DNA from: Bacteroidota bacterium
Lineage (GTDB): Bacteria; Bacteroidota; Bacteroidia; UKL13-3
Assembly: GCA_034439655.1 (NCBI GenBank)
Contig: JAWXAU010000070.1
Coordinates: 1-38,736, forward strand
Direction of reading: 5' to 3'
Length of the DNA: 38,736 nt
Shown piece by piece: positions 8,599 to 16,304 of the stretch. Made by a program: the position numbers and the translations under genes. Positions within the stretch are counted from its first letter, which is position 1, and the number at the start of each line of letters is the position of its first letter. Under the pieces are notes generated by a model that saw only the letters and a list, made by a program, of their open reading frames with translations, ran no database searches and was not told where the DNA came from.

Positions 8599-9101
8599 AC
8601 CATAAAATACATATTACAGAGAAAAAGGTATGGGATTTACTATTTGAAATTCCTGATCCTGATATACCTGTTATCAATATTGTCGAATTAGGATTGGTAA
8701 GAAATATAGAAATAACAGATGATGAAAAGGTGATTGTTACAATCACACCGAGTTACTCTGGATGCCCTGCTATGCCAGTGTTTAAGGAAGATATATATAA
8801 TAAGATGAGCGAAGCAGAAATAGAGGATGTAGAAATAAAAATATCCTTATTACCTCCTTGGACAACAGATTGGCTAAGCAATGCTACCAAAGAAAAAATG
8901 AAGCAACATGGAATTGCTCCTCCTGAACAAAGTTCGCACCATGATATAAAATTATTTACCAATTCGAAAAATAAGATCACTTGTCCGCATTGCAATAATA
9001 ATGATACGCAGCTAACAAGTCAATTTGGCTCCACACCCTGCAAAGCCCTATGGTATTGCAAAAGCTGCCAGCAACCGTTCGAATATTTTAAATGCCATTA
9101 G
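8592..9101 (+). CDS. paaD: Phenylacetyl-CoA epoxidase accessory protein D (DUF59, zinc ribbon)
   Basis: PaaD is thought to help mature the metal centre of the epoxidase. The protein has 169 residues. The N-terminal MIP18/DUF59 domain shows DPDIPVINIVELGLV (22-36) and the cysteine motif TPSYSGCPAM (C58). The C-terminus is a zinc-ribbon-like module with CPHC (C131, C134) and C150, C156, C159 (CKSC) plus C168. The start ATG at 8592 lies inside the end of paaC (7-base overlap). In many genomes paaE follows directly. Here a truncated haemoglobin gene follows after 12 bases. Confidence 0.95.
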   Translation: MVDHKIHITEKKVWDLLFEIPDPDIPVINIVELGLVRNIEITDDEKVIVTITPSYSGCPAMPVFKEDIYNKMSEAEIEDVEIKISLLPPWTTDWLSNATKEKMKQHGIAPPEQSSHHDIKLFTNSKNKITCPHCNNNDTQLTSQFGSTPCKALWYCKSCQQPFEYFKCH

Positions 9102-9113
9102 TATATATAATAT

Positions 9114-9497
9114 ATGAAGCTGGATATTGCAAACAGGACAGATATTACAAAAATAGTTGATCAATTTTATAATAAAATTAAAGAGGACAAATTGTTGGGA
9201 ACAATTTTTACAGATGTAGCACACGTAAATTGGGAAAAGCACTTGCCAAAGATGTATGACTTTTGGGAATTTATACTACTTAAGACCGGTGAGTATAATG
9301 GTCGTCCGTTCCCACCACATCTGGCACTTAATCACGTGGTTCCTTTAAAAGGTATGCATTTTGAGCGGTGGCTTAGTTTATTTCATCAAACAATTAATGA
9401 TTTATTTGAAGGAAAAAAAACAGAAGAACTTAAACTCAAATCATCACAACTAAAGGAAATCTGGAATGCAAAATTTGATTATATAAATAATAATTAA
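9114..9497 (+). CDS. Group III truncated haemoglobin
   Basis: A 127-residue 2-on-2 globin that binds haem and O2 or NO. Group III features are FYNKIKEDKLLGTIF, HLPKMYDFWEFILLKTGEYNG and PPHLALNHVVPLKGMHFERW. The histidine in the HFERW stretch (about residue 82) is the likely proximal haem ligand. The physiological role of this group is poorly defined; O2 or NO chemistry is usual. It sits 12 bases after paaD and 7 bases before a persulfide-dioxygenase fusion in the same direction. It is therefore probably co-expressed with O2-using enzymes. The context suggests O2 handling or protection, which is inference. Confidence 0.92.
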   Translation: MKLDIANRTDITKIVDQFYNKIKEDKLLGTIFTDVAHVNWEKHLPKMYDFWEFILLKTGEYNGRPFPPHLALNHVVPLKGMHFERWLSLFHQTINDLFEGKKTEELKLKSSQLKEIWNAKFDYINNN

Positions 9498-9504
9498 TAC
9501 AGCC

Positions 9505-10890
9505 ATGTATATACAACAACTTTATACCAATTGCCTGGCACAAGCTGCCTACTATATAGAAAATAATGGCCAAGCAGCTATCATAGATCCCATGCGTGAT
9601 GTGGATGAATATATAAATTTGTTGCACAACAGGGGGGCAAAATTAAAATATATATTTGAAACACATTTTCATGCTGATTTTGTTTCGGGACATATAGACT
9701 TGGCAAAAAAAACGGGAGCAAAAATTATTTTTGGTCCAGGAGCTAAACCCAGCTATGAAGCCGATATAGCTGGAGATGGAGATACTTTGTTTCTTGGTGA
9801 ATGTCAAATAAAAATACTACATACTCCTGGTCATACTATAGAATCTATATGTTGTTTGCTCATGGATGAAAATGAAAAACCGTATGCACTTTTTAGTGGC
9901 GATACACTGTTTGTAGGTGATGTGGGGAGGCCTGATTTATTGAGCGGTAATTTATCTGCTGCAGAACTAGCATCACAATTATATGATTCGCTCAATAACA
10001 AAATAAAAAATTTGCCTGATGATGTTATAGTATACCCTGGTCATGGGCCTGGCTCGGCTTGTGGACGTAGCTTAGGCCAAGAATTACAATCAACTATCGG
10101 TATGCAAAAGCAGTTGAATTATGCATTACAACCAATGGACCGAAAAGATTTTATTGAAGCCGTTACAGCAGATCAACCTGCTCCTCCACCCTATTTTTTT
10201 AAAGATGCAGCGATTAATAAATATGGATATGAACCACTTGAAAAAGTGACAAAAAAAGCACATCGAAAATTATCAACCAACGATATAAATGAGCAACTAA
10301 AAAAAGATATTACTATCCTGGACGTGAGAACGGAAACTGAGTATACCAATCTACATATTAAAGGCTCTATACATATTGGGCTAAATGGCTCTTACGCAGT
10401 GTGGGTAGGCACTTTGATAGATATCAATCAACCTATAATAATAGTTTGCGAAAAAAATACAGACAAGGAAGCTATAACAAGATTGGGAAGAATAGGTTAT
10501 GAAAACATTATAGGATATTATGATGATGATATTATACATTTGACTGAAATTGGAAAGGAACTTTGTGGGTTGAAATGTATAGAAGCAAAAAAACTATTAC
10601 CTGAATTGTCAAATGAAAAAAATATAGTACTGGATGTGAGGACTGTGAATGAATATAATACTTCTAAAATACCAAATTCTCTTAATATACCCTTAAACGA
10701 ACTTCTTTCAAACCTACATAAACTGAACAAAACTGATTCATACTTAATAAATTGTGCAGGCGGATATCGTTCGTTGATTGCTGCGTCCCTCATGGAGAAG
10801 AATGGATTCACCAGTATCACGAATGTGAATGGAGGCATGAGTGCTATAGAAAAGGAAGCTGCGGAAATATTATATAGTTCTGTTTCATAA
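9505..10890 (+). CDS. Persulfide-dioxygenase-like MBL hydrolase fused to two rhodanese domains
   Basis: A 461-residue fusion. Residues 1-235 form a metallo-beta-lactamase fold of the ETHE1-like persulfide dioxygenase group. The metal motif is THFHADFVSGH (H54, H56, D58), with further ligands H110 (HTPGHT), D133 (SGDTLFVGDVGRPDL) and H180 (PGHGPGSACG). The residue after D58 is F, so the second-metal histidine of hydrolytic MBL enzymes is missing, as expected for a mono-iron dioxygenase. Rhodanese domain 1 (about 255-345) has C315 but an atypical loop, CEKNTDK. Rhodanese domain 2 (about 355-455) has the standard loop CAGGYR (C417-R422). The likely role is O2-dependent oxidation of persulfides and sulfur transfer. 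It is the last gene of the co-directional run. Confidence 0.9.
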   Translation: MYIQQLYTNCLAQAAYYIENNGQAAIIDPMRDVDEYINLLHNRGAKLKYIFETHFHADFVSGHIDLAKKTGAKIIFGPGAKPSYEADIAGDGDTLFLGECQIKILHTPGHTIESICCLLMDENEKPYALFSGDTLFVGDVGRPDLLSGNLSAAELASQLYDSLNNKIKNLPDDVIVYPGHGPGSACGRSLGQELQSTIGMQKQLNYALQPMDRKDFIEAVTADQPAPPPYFFKDAAINKYGYEPLEKVTKKAHRKLSTNDINEQLKKDITILDVRTETEYTNLHIKGSIHIGLNGSYAVWVGTLIDINQPIIIVCEKNTDKEAITRLGRIGYENIIGYYDDDIIHLTEIGKELCGLKCIEAKKLLPELSNEKNIVLDVRTVNEYNTSKIPNSLNIPLNELLSNLHKLNKTDSYLINCAGGYRSLIAASLMEKNGFTSITNVNGGMSAIEKEAAEILYSSVS

Positions 10891-11080
10891 TTTGGAGCAT
10901 GGCGTCGCGAGGGCAAAGAAATTTTATCCCGAAATTTTCGGCACGTTGAAGTCAATCTAGCAGAAGTATTGACTACATTACAATTGTGTCTTCGCTTTAA
11001 ACAGATACTTCGTCTCGCCTAAAATCTGTTCTATTTTTTTAAGGCTATTCTAGGCGAGACTCAGAATGACGAATTCTAAC
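10891..11080. repeat. Intergenic palindromic repeat region before upp
   Basis: There is no gene in this gap. A GTCTCGCCTA arm near 11012 pairs with TAGGCGAGAC at 11051-11060, forming a long-looped hairpin. Directly after it, CTCAGAATGACG (11060-11071) repeats the arm of the inverted repeat upstream of lptB (17803-17814). These are pieces of a dispersed GTCATTCTGAG-type intergenic repeat. The region could also carry the end of the transcript that finishes at 10890. Confidence 0.6.
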
Positions 11081-11088
11081 TATATTTG
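11081..11088 (+). promoter_or_regulatory. Candidate -7 box for upp
   Basis: TATATTTG matches the Bacteroidota -7 consensus TAnnTTTG. It lies about 100 bases upstream of the upp ATG. No clear -33 TTG is seen at the usual spacing. Confidence 0.35.
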
Positions 11089-11151
11089 CATTGTTGTTTT
11101 TCGTTAACCATTCTATAAATTGCCGTTCCGAGGCATCAGAAGACCATTAAC

Positions 11152-11165
11152 CCCGCCGCGGCGGG
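11152..11165. repeat. GC-rich palindrome CCCGCCGCGGCGGG
   Basis: A perfect 14-bp palindrome in an otherwise AT-rich intergenic region, flanked by ATTAACC-type words. A close variant (CCCCGCCGCACCGGG with the same ATTAACC flanks) occurs at 16676-16690. Relatives occur at 15611-15622, 36335-36349 and 38421-38435. It belongs to a dispersed family of unknown function. Confidence 0.7.
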
Positions 11166-11188
11166 AACCATTAATCATTAACAATTAT

Positions 11189-11833
11189 ATGCATATCCTC
11201 AACAAAGAAAACTCCATCGCAAACCTATACCTGGCCGAACTGCGTGACAAAAGTATTCAAAATGACCGCATGCGTTTTAGAAATAATATAGAAAGAATTG
11301 GGATGTTGATGGCCTATGAAATATCCAAAAAATTTCATTATCAGGAAAAACATATTATAACACCGCTTGCTGATACAACAGTATTTTTACCTACTGGCGA
11401 TTTGGTAGTAGCCACCATTCTGCGAGCTGGAATGCCTTTTATGAATGGGTTCTTAAACGTTTTTGAAAATGCAGAGGCTGCCTTTATTGGAGCCATGAGG
11501 GGCAAACATAAAGCAGACCATTCCTTCGATATTGATTTGGATTATGTTGCTTGTCCTTCACTTACAGGAAAAACTTTAATTATATGTGATCCGATGTTGG
11601 CTTCTGGAAAATCATTGGTAGAAGGATGTAATTCTTTGATGGAACATGGGATGCCTACACATGTACATTTGGCCTGTGTAATTGCAAGTCCTGAAGGAAT
11701 TGCCCATGTACAAAAACATTTACCTGATGCTACGCTTTGGTTAGCTGCGGTTGATGATAGTTTGAATGAGGATTTTTACATAATTCCTGGCTTGGGCGAT
11801 GCTGGAGATTTGTCTTTTGGGGAGAAGTTGTAA
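11189..11833 (+). CDS. upp: Uracil phosphoribosyltransferase
   Basis: This pyrimidine salvage enzyme makes UMP from uracil and PRPP. The frame extends upstream to 11120, but that extension is translated from the GC-rich repeat. The ATG at 11189 begins the natural N-terminus (MHILNKENSIANLYLAELRD) and gives 214 residues, the usual size. The PRPP-binding loop appears as IICDPMLASGKS. RAGMPFMNG and the C-terminal uracil-binding stretch IPGLGDAGDLSFG are both characteristic. The gene is single and converges with the minus-strand methyltransferase gene. An A/T-rich inverted repeat overlaps its stop codon. Confidence 0.95.
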   Translation: MHILNKENSIANLYLAELRDKSIQNDRMRFRNNIERIGMLMAYEISKKFHYQEKHIITPLADTTVFLPTGDLVVATILRAGMPFMNGFLNVFENAEAAFIGAMRGKHKADHSFDIDLDYVACPSLTGKTLIICDPMLASGKSLVEGCNSLMEHGMPTHVHLACVIASPEGIAHVQKHLPDATLWLAAVDDSLNEDFYIIPGLGDAGDLSFGEKL

Positions 11834-11870
11834 TATATTGCAGTTACAATAAAGCAACTACAATATATTA
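11831..11870. terminator. Bidirectional hairpin between upp and rsmF-like gene
   Basis: The arms TAATATATTGCAGTT (11831-11845) and AACTACAATATATTA (11856-11870) pair with a single G-U-type mismatch and a 10-base loop. The hairpin sits between two convergent genes and includes the upp stop codon. It is AT-rich, so termination strength is uncertain. Confidence 0.55.
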
Positions 11871-11875
11871 TAGCA

Positions 11876-13216
11876 TTATAAATTCCTAATTCTCCACTCA
11901 GTAGGATAATAATTATTACTTCTATTTTCCAAATTTTTTATCAAACCTAAAGGCAAATTTTCATAGCATAACATTGCCCACCCCATTGCATCATCAAGCA
12001 TTACAGGGCTTTTTCGTAGAAAGTTTAAAGCTGTTTCTTTATCAATATCTATTTTATTAAATTGTATATTATGACTATGCATCATACACAATTCATGATC
12101 AGCGATTAATTCATTTCGTATCACTTTTCCAAGCTTTACACCGCGTTTATATATATTCAAATAGTTACCGACAAACTGCAATTCGGCAGGATGCTTTTTA
12201 TAATATATATCCCTTTTCATATCAAACAAATTTTCCTTATCCAAAACTATATATTTATCTAATACCGCTCTGTCGTGCTTGGTAATCATGGGCAAGCCGA
12301 GTTTGGTATTATAATAGGGAACTTTGCTATCACCCACCAATTCTTCAGTTTTTTGTAATACAGAAATAAAAAATCCTTCCGAATCTAATTTGTTGGGGTA
12401 AAAACGATAACCATATTTTGTTTGATAAATATGTGAATAGGGCAAAGGGATATTCACCACTTCTGCTCCCAAAGTATTACATATATATTCTACAATTTCT
12501 TCATTTTCTTCAACACTATAGCTACAAGTTGAATATATCATAAAACCACCTGCTTTAATTGATGGCCACACATCTTCAACAATTCGCTGCTGCCTTAAAC
12601 TACAATGTACTACACTATCTACACTCCAGTGCTCGATACTTTGTGGGTCTTTACGAAACATACCCGAACCACTGCATGGAACATCAGCTACTACCAAATC
12701 GAAAAAGCCTTTGATATTGGAAAAACTCTTAGGGTCATTTTGCGATATATATATATTATCATTTCCCCATTTCACGATATTTTCATATAATATACTGACC
12801 CGTGTTTTATTGGTTTCGTTGGCTAAAATAAATGTATCTTTATCCAAAACCGAAGCCAAATCCGTAGTTTTCCCACCCGGTGCTGCACAAAGGTCTAGAG
12901 CATTTTTAATTTTATTGGTTTTAAGCAATTCTTGTATAATAGTACCCACAAACATACTCCCTGCTTCTTGCACATAATAAGCACCTGCATGATAAACAGG
13001 ATCAAGAGTAAATGAAGGGCGTTCGGGCAAATAAAATCCCTGAGATGCCCATGGAATTTGCTCCCTGTTTTCTATATAAGATGACGAGGGTTTATTTGGA
13101 TTTAAACGAATACTTACAGGCGGAATATCGGCAATGGCTTCAGTCAATGAATCTATATCTGCACCAGGCTGGTGACGCAAATGTTCTATAAAGGCGGGTG
13201 GGAGTGATTTATTCAT
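11876..13216 (-). CDS. RsmF/NOL1-NOP2-Sun family rRNA (cytosine-C5)-methyltransferase
   Basis: This enzyme uses SAM to methylate C5 of a cytosine, most likely in 16S rRNA. The protein has 446 residues. The SAM-binding motif is DLCAAPGGKTTDLAS (108-122). The catalytic cysteines are in DVPCSGSGMFRKDP (C181) and IYSTCSYSVEENEEIVE (C231). A C-terminal region of about 150 residues, ending in GLIKNLENRSNNYYPTEWRI, resembles the RNA-binding tail of RsmF (YebU). The start ATG overlaps the end of the upstream gene by 8 bases (13209-13216), so the two are probably one transcript. The exact target base cannot be deduced. Confidence 0.9.
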   Translation of the reverse strand: MNKSLPPAFIEHLRHQPGADIDSLTEAIADIPPVSIRLNPNKPSSSYIENREQIPWASQGFYLPERPSFTLDPVYHAGAYYVQEAGSMFVGTIIQELLKTNKIKNALDLCAAPGGKTTDLASVLDKDTFILANETNKTRVSILYENIVKWGNDNIYISQNDPKSFSNIKGFFDLVVADVPCSGSGMFRKDPQSIEHWSVDSVVHCSLRQQRIVEDVWPSIKAGGFMIYSTCSYSVEENEEIVEYICNTLGAEVVNIPLPYSHIYQTKYGYRFYPNKLDSEGFFISVLQKTEELVGDSKVPYYNTKLGLPMITKHDRAVLDKYIVLDKENLFDMKRDIYYKKHPAELQFVGNYLNIYKRGVKLGKVIRNELIADHELCMMHSHNIQFNKIDIDKETALNFLRKSPVMLDDAMGWAMLCYENLPLGLIKNLENRSNNYYPTEWRIRNL

Positions 13217-14306
13217 AATATATAATTGTTCGTTCTACAAACTCTTTTGCTTCGCTATTTACAAAGGTAGTTTTGCTAAGCCAATTTCCTTTTTTATCGT
13301 AAGTATATTGGTAAGTAGTTTTGCTATTGATATCATCATTAGGTTTTATTTCAACTACCTCTTTCACATTTCCATATTTGTGATACGAATAAGATATGTA
13401 ATGCTGAGAACTGGTATCTTTTAAAAGTTTGCCATGCCAATCGTGCTGCTGATACTCGGTTGCTGGCACTCCTTTTTCATCGTAAGAGATTACTACGGTC
13501 TCTTTAATTTTTTTCTTCTTATCATAACTTATCGCTTCCCTCCTAGACAAGATAGAATCCATGCTATAAACTATTTTTTCAACAAGTGTATCTTTACTAT
13601 CATACTTATATTGAACTATTTCATATATTCGCCCATCTCCCAATACCCACTTGTGCTGAATCTCTTTCCCTGTAGAACTGTATTGGTTATTTTTTATGAA
13701 GTTTAATTCATACTTTTTATAGTTTTCTACATAATTATAGGCTCTTGATTCTGCAATTGTACCTTTAGCATAATTGATATAGGTGTTTTTCCAATTAAAT
13801 CTTTCATAAGGATTTATTATATAACTTTCAACTAAAAATCCTTTGTTATCATAAATAAATGTATCGATATATAATGTGCTACCATTGGCACGATAGGCAG
13901 TTGCAGTGATTTTATGTCCGGCATTATTATACACATTTACAAACTTGCTGTCTAAGTATGACTCAGGATTAAAATATTCACGCACTTCTATTTCGTGATC
14001 CCACTTATCATAAGTGTATATAGCCTTATGCGAGGAATTATCTTCCATACTATAACGGCCATCTAGTATTATATTTTTTGCAGAATCGAATTCAAGTTCA
14101 AACTTCATGATATTGGCAACCTTTTGAACTTGAGCTATAGTACCCTTGGCAGCATATACATTTCTGCTAATATATTTTACCTTGCCTTGCACATTCTCCT
14201 CTAGCAATCGGTCGTTCTTGCTATATTCCTTTACCTGTGCATGCAACTTTTGATTTACCAAAAGCCACAAACAACAAAGCAGGGGTATTAAAAAACGATT
14301 ATTCAT
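13209..14306 (-). CDS. Secreted or periplasmic protein with YD-like repeats, function unknown
   Basis: The product is about 365 residues. An upstream in-frame ATG exists at 14336, but the ATG at 14306 starts a good signal peptide (MNNRFLIPLLCCLWLLVNQK, then LHAQ), so it is preferred. The mature part is a series of beta-strand-like units with recurring Tyr-Asp words: YTYDKWDHE, FIYDNKGFLVE, YKYDSKDTLVE, ISYDKKKK, ISYDEKGVP, YTYDKKGNW. This resembles the YD/RHS-like repeats of many Bacteroidota surface proteins and does not indicate an enzyme. No T9SS sorting domain is visible. It overlaps the methyltransferase gene by 8 bases. A functional link between the two is not obvious. Confidence 0.8.
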   Translation of the reverse strand: MNNRFLIPLLCCLWLLVNQKLHAQVKEYSKNDRLLEENVQGKVKYISRNVYAAKGTIAQVQKVANIMKFELEFDSAKNIILDGRYSMEDNSSHKAIYTYDKWDHEIEVREYFNPESYLDSKFVNVYNNAGHKITATAYRANGSTLYIDTFIYDNKGFLVESYIINPYERFNWKNTYINYAKGTIAESRAYNYVENYKKYELNFIKNNQYSSTGKEIQHKWVLGDGRIYEIVQYKYDSKDTLVEKIVYSMDSILSRREAISYDKKKKIKETVVISYDEKGVPATEYQQHDWHGKLLKDTSSQHYISYSYHKYGNVKEVVEIKPNDDINSKTTYQYTYDKKGNWLSKTTFVNSEAKEFVERTIIYYE

Positions 14307-14381
14307 TCTGAACGAGTTAATTTGCAAATCTAACAATTTATAGTGATTCTAATTTTTTATTTAACAATTTAATTTTGAAGT

Positions 14382-14554
14382 AAAAGGTCGTCGCTACAGG
14401 ACTAGGCTTTGCAGTGATGCTTTCTTTTTACCAAAAGGCCACCCCTATTGGGTTTGAATAGCTCGTCCTAAAATAAGTTTACATTTGTTTATTAGTCCCA
14501 GAGCGACGACCTTTTGGTAAAAAATGCCTGATGCGATTAATAAAAGTCCTGTAG
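14382..14554. repeat. Interleaved inverted-repeat element upstream of trhO
   Basis: The 360-base gap between the divergent genes at 14306 and 14667 holds no ORF but contains three perfect inverted repeats that overlap. They are AAAAGGTCGTCGCT (14382-14395) with 14502-14515; CTACAGGACT (14394-14403) with 14545-14554; and TTTTTACCAAAAGG (14425-14438) with 14510-14523. The arms at 14502-14523 overlap, so two of the pairings are mutually exclusive. It may be a degenerate mobile element or a switchable RNA structure. Confidence 0.6.
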
Positions 14555-14619
14555 AGAGGGCCTTATAAAAACATAAATCTTCTACCAAAATAGTAATCGT
14601 AAGCTTTTATAAGCTTCTA

Positions 14620-14650
14620 TTGATTAAGTTGAGATTAAGCGTTAATTTTG
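14620..14650 (+). promoter_or_regulatory. Candidate promoter for trhO
   Basis: TAATTTTG at 14643-14650 matches the Bacteroidota -7 consensus TAnnTTTG. A TTG at 14620-14622 sits about 20 bases before it, the usual -33 spacing. The predicted start of transcription would leave a leader of roughly 10 bases before the ATG at 14667. Confidence 0.5.
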
Positions 14651-14666
14651 CAAACCGAAAAAGAAC

Positions 14667-15605
14667 ATGGCTCCTTATCATATACTTTTATATTATTTTT
14701 ATACACCCATTGAGGATGCTGAAACATTTGCTTTAGAGCATTTGAAATATTGCAAAACCCTTGGTGTGCGTGGTCGCATCATTGTGGCCCACGAAGGTTT
14801 GAACGGTTCTATTAGTGGTTCGCCCGAGCAATGCCAGCAGTATATGGACGACCTTAGAGCAGATAAAAGATTTGAAGGAATTGAATTTAAAATTGACGAA
14901 AGTGAGGACCATGCGTTCAACCGCCTGCATGTGCGTTACAAATCGGAAATAGTACATAGTGGTCTTCGTGACCCCAGTATTATCAACCCCCGCCAAAAAA
15001 CGGGCGTACATATCGATGGCAAAACTTTCCTTGAAATGAAAGAACAAGACGATGTAGTGGTGGTGGATGTCCGCTCGAATTATGAGCATGGCGTTGGCCG
15101 ATTTAAAAATGCCATCACATTCGACATGGAAAATTTTCGTGAGTTTCCTGAGAAAGTAAAACAACTGGAAGCACTAAAAGGTAAAAAAATAATTACTTAC
15201 TGCACGGGCGGTATTAAATGCGAGAAAGCTTCTGCGTTGTTATTGGAGCATGGCTTTGAAGATGTATATCAACTACACGGAGGTATAATAAAGTATGCCA
15301 AAGAAACAGGCGGAAAAGATTTTGACGGCGTTTGTTATGTTTTTGATGGACGTATTACAGTACCAGTAAACGAAGTTAATCCAACTATTATTTCCAATTG
15401 TCATATATGCAATATCCCTACCCTACGCATGGTGAACTGTGCCAATGTTGAATGCAATGAACACTTGCCCATTTGCGAAGACTGCGGTGAAAAACTAGAA
15501 GGTGCTTGCTCCGAAACCTGCAAAGAACACCCACGAAAAAGACCCTATAATGGAACGGGATATTATGTACGACCTCCAGTAGAAGTGGCAAATAGTATCA
15601 AGTAG
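14667..15605 (+). CDS. trhO: tRNA uridine-34 hydroxylase (rhodanese-like)
   Basis: TrhO (YceA family) uses O2 to hydroxylate uridine 34 of some tRNAs, the first step to 5-(carboxy)methoxyuridine. The protein has 312 residues. The N-terminal acylphosphatase-like domain contains RGRIIVAHEGLNGSISG. The central rhodanese domain has VVVDVRSNYEHGVGRFKNAI and the active loop YCTGGIKCEKAS (C179, plus C185, which is typical of the family). The C-terminal Cys-rich zinc-binding region includes CHIC, VECN and CEDCG. It is a single gene with its own promoter-like box, and its stop codon borders a GC-rich inverted repeat. Confidence 0.93.
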   Translation: MAPYHILLYYFYTPIEDAETFALEHLKYCKTLGVRGRIIVAHEGLNGSISGSPEQCQQYMDDLRADKRFEGIEFKIDESEDHAFNRLHVRYKSEIVHSGLRDPSIINPRQKTGVHIDGKTFLEMKEQDDVVVVDVRSNYEHGVGRFKNAITFDMENFREFPEKVKQLEALKGKKIITYCTGGIKCEKASALLLEHGFEDVYQLHGGIIKYAKETGGKDFDGVCYVFDGRITVPVNEVNPTIISNCHICNIPTLRMVNCANVECNEHLPICEDCGEKLEGACSETCKEHPRKRPYNGTGYYVRPPVEVANSIK

Positions 15606-15747
15606 CTTGCCCGCCGCGGCGGCAAGTATCAAGTATATTGCATCCTTATTCTGATAAATTCTCTAATTAATTTTCAACAATATATAATATACTTTTTTAA
15701 TCCCGCTAGTTCCTGCCTCGGCGGGCAAGCAACTTGATACCTGATAC
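15605..15747. repeat. Inverted-repeat-flanked intergenic element
   Basis: GCTTGCCCGCCG (15605-15616) is perfectly inverted at 15719-15730, and TATCAAGT (near 15627) is inverted as ACTTGATA just outside. The left end also contains the palindrome CCGCCGCGGCGG (15611-15622). The AT-rich centre has no ORF. The two arms bracket about 100 bases between trhO and the LOG gene, as a small non-autonomous element might. Confidence 0.6.
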
Positions 15748-15748
15748 C

Positions 15749-16279
15749 ATGAAAATAAAATCTCTCGCTGTATACTGCGGCTCATCCTCTGGCACTAAAA
15801 CTATATATAGTGAAACTGCTCACCAGCTTGGAACTTTACTGGGCCAAAATAAAATCAATATGATATATGGTGGGGGCAATATTGGACTGATGGGAATTAC
15901 TGCCGATGCTTGTATTGCTGCGGGTGGACATGTGACAGGAGTTTGTCCAGGATTTTTAATTGAACGCGAAGTTGGGCACCATGCATTGGATGATTTGATT
16001 GTGGTTAACAATATGCACGAACGGAAAATAAAAATGTTCGAACTTGCAGATGCTTTTGCGATATTGCCAGGAGGTATTGGAACCCTTGATGAATTTTTTG
16101 AAATCCTCACTTGGAAACAATTAGGCCAACACGATAAACCAATATATATAATAAATGTGGATAGATTTTATGACCCATTATTAACGATGATGCAGCACAT
16201 GGTAACGCAAGGTTATTTGGCCGAGAAGAATTTGGAATTATATGAGGTGGTGGATGGTGTGGAAAATATAATGTTATAA
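15749..16279 (+). CDS. LOG family protein (cytokinin riboside 5'-monophosphate phosphoribohydrolase-like)
   Basis: A member of the TIGR00730/LOG group that releases the base from nucleoside 5'-monophosphates. The protein has 176 residues from the ATG at 15749, which starts the conserved MKIKSLAVYCGSSSG. An earlier ATG at 15734 lies in the repeat and adds five residues. The signature PGGIGTLDEFFEILTWKQLG contains the PGGxGTxxE motif, and YGGGNIGLMG is the nucleotide-phosphate loop. In bacteria the biological role is often nucleotide salvage or unknown, so the cytokinin name should be read with care. Confidence 0.92.
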   Translation: MKIKSLAVYCGSSSGTKTIYSETAHQLGTLLGQNKINMIYGGGNIGLMGITADACIAAGGHVTGVCPGFLIEREVGHHALDDLIVVNNMHERKIKMFELADAFAILPGGIGTLDEFFEILTWKQLGQHDKPIYIINVDRFYDPLLTMMQHMVTQGYLAEKNLELYEVVDGVENIML

Positions 16280-16304
16280 TAGACCTCTTTCATAATTCAA
16301 ATAA

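Noticed and set aside
11120-11188. N-terminal extension of upp from 11120
   Set aside because: The extension is translated from the GC-rich palindromic repeat (MPFRGIRRPLTPPRREP). The natural uracil phosphoribosyltransferase start is the ATG at 11189.
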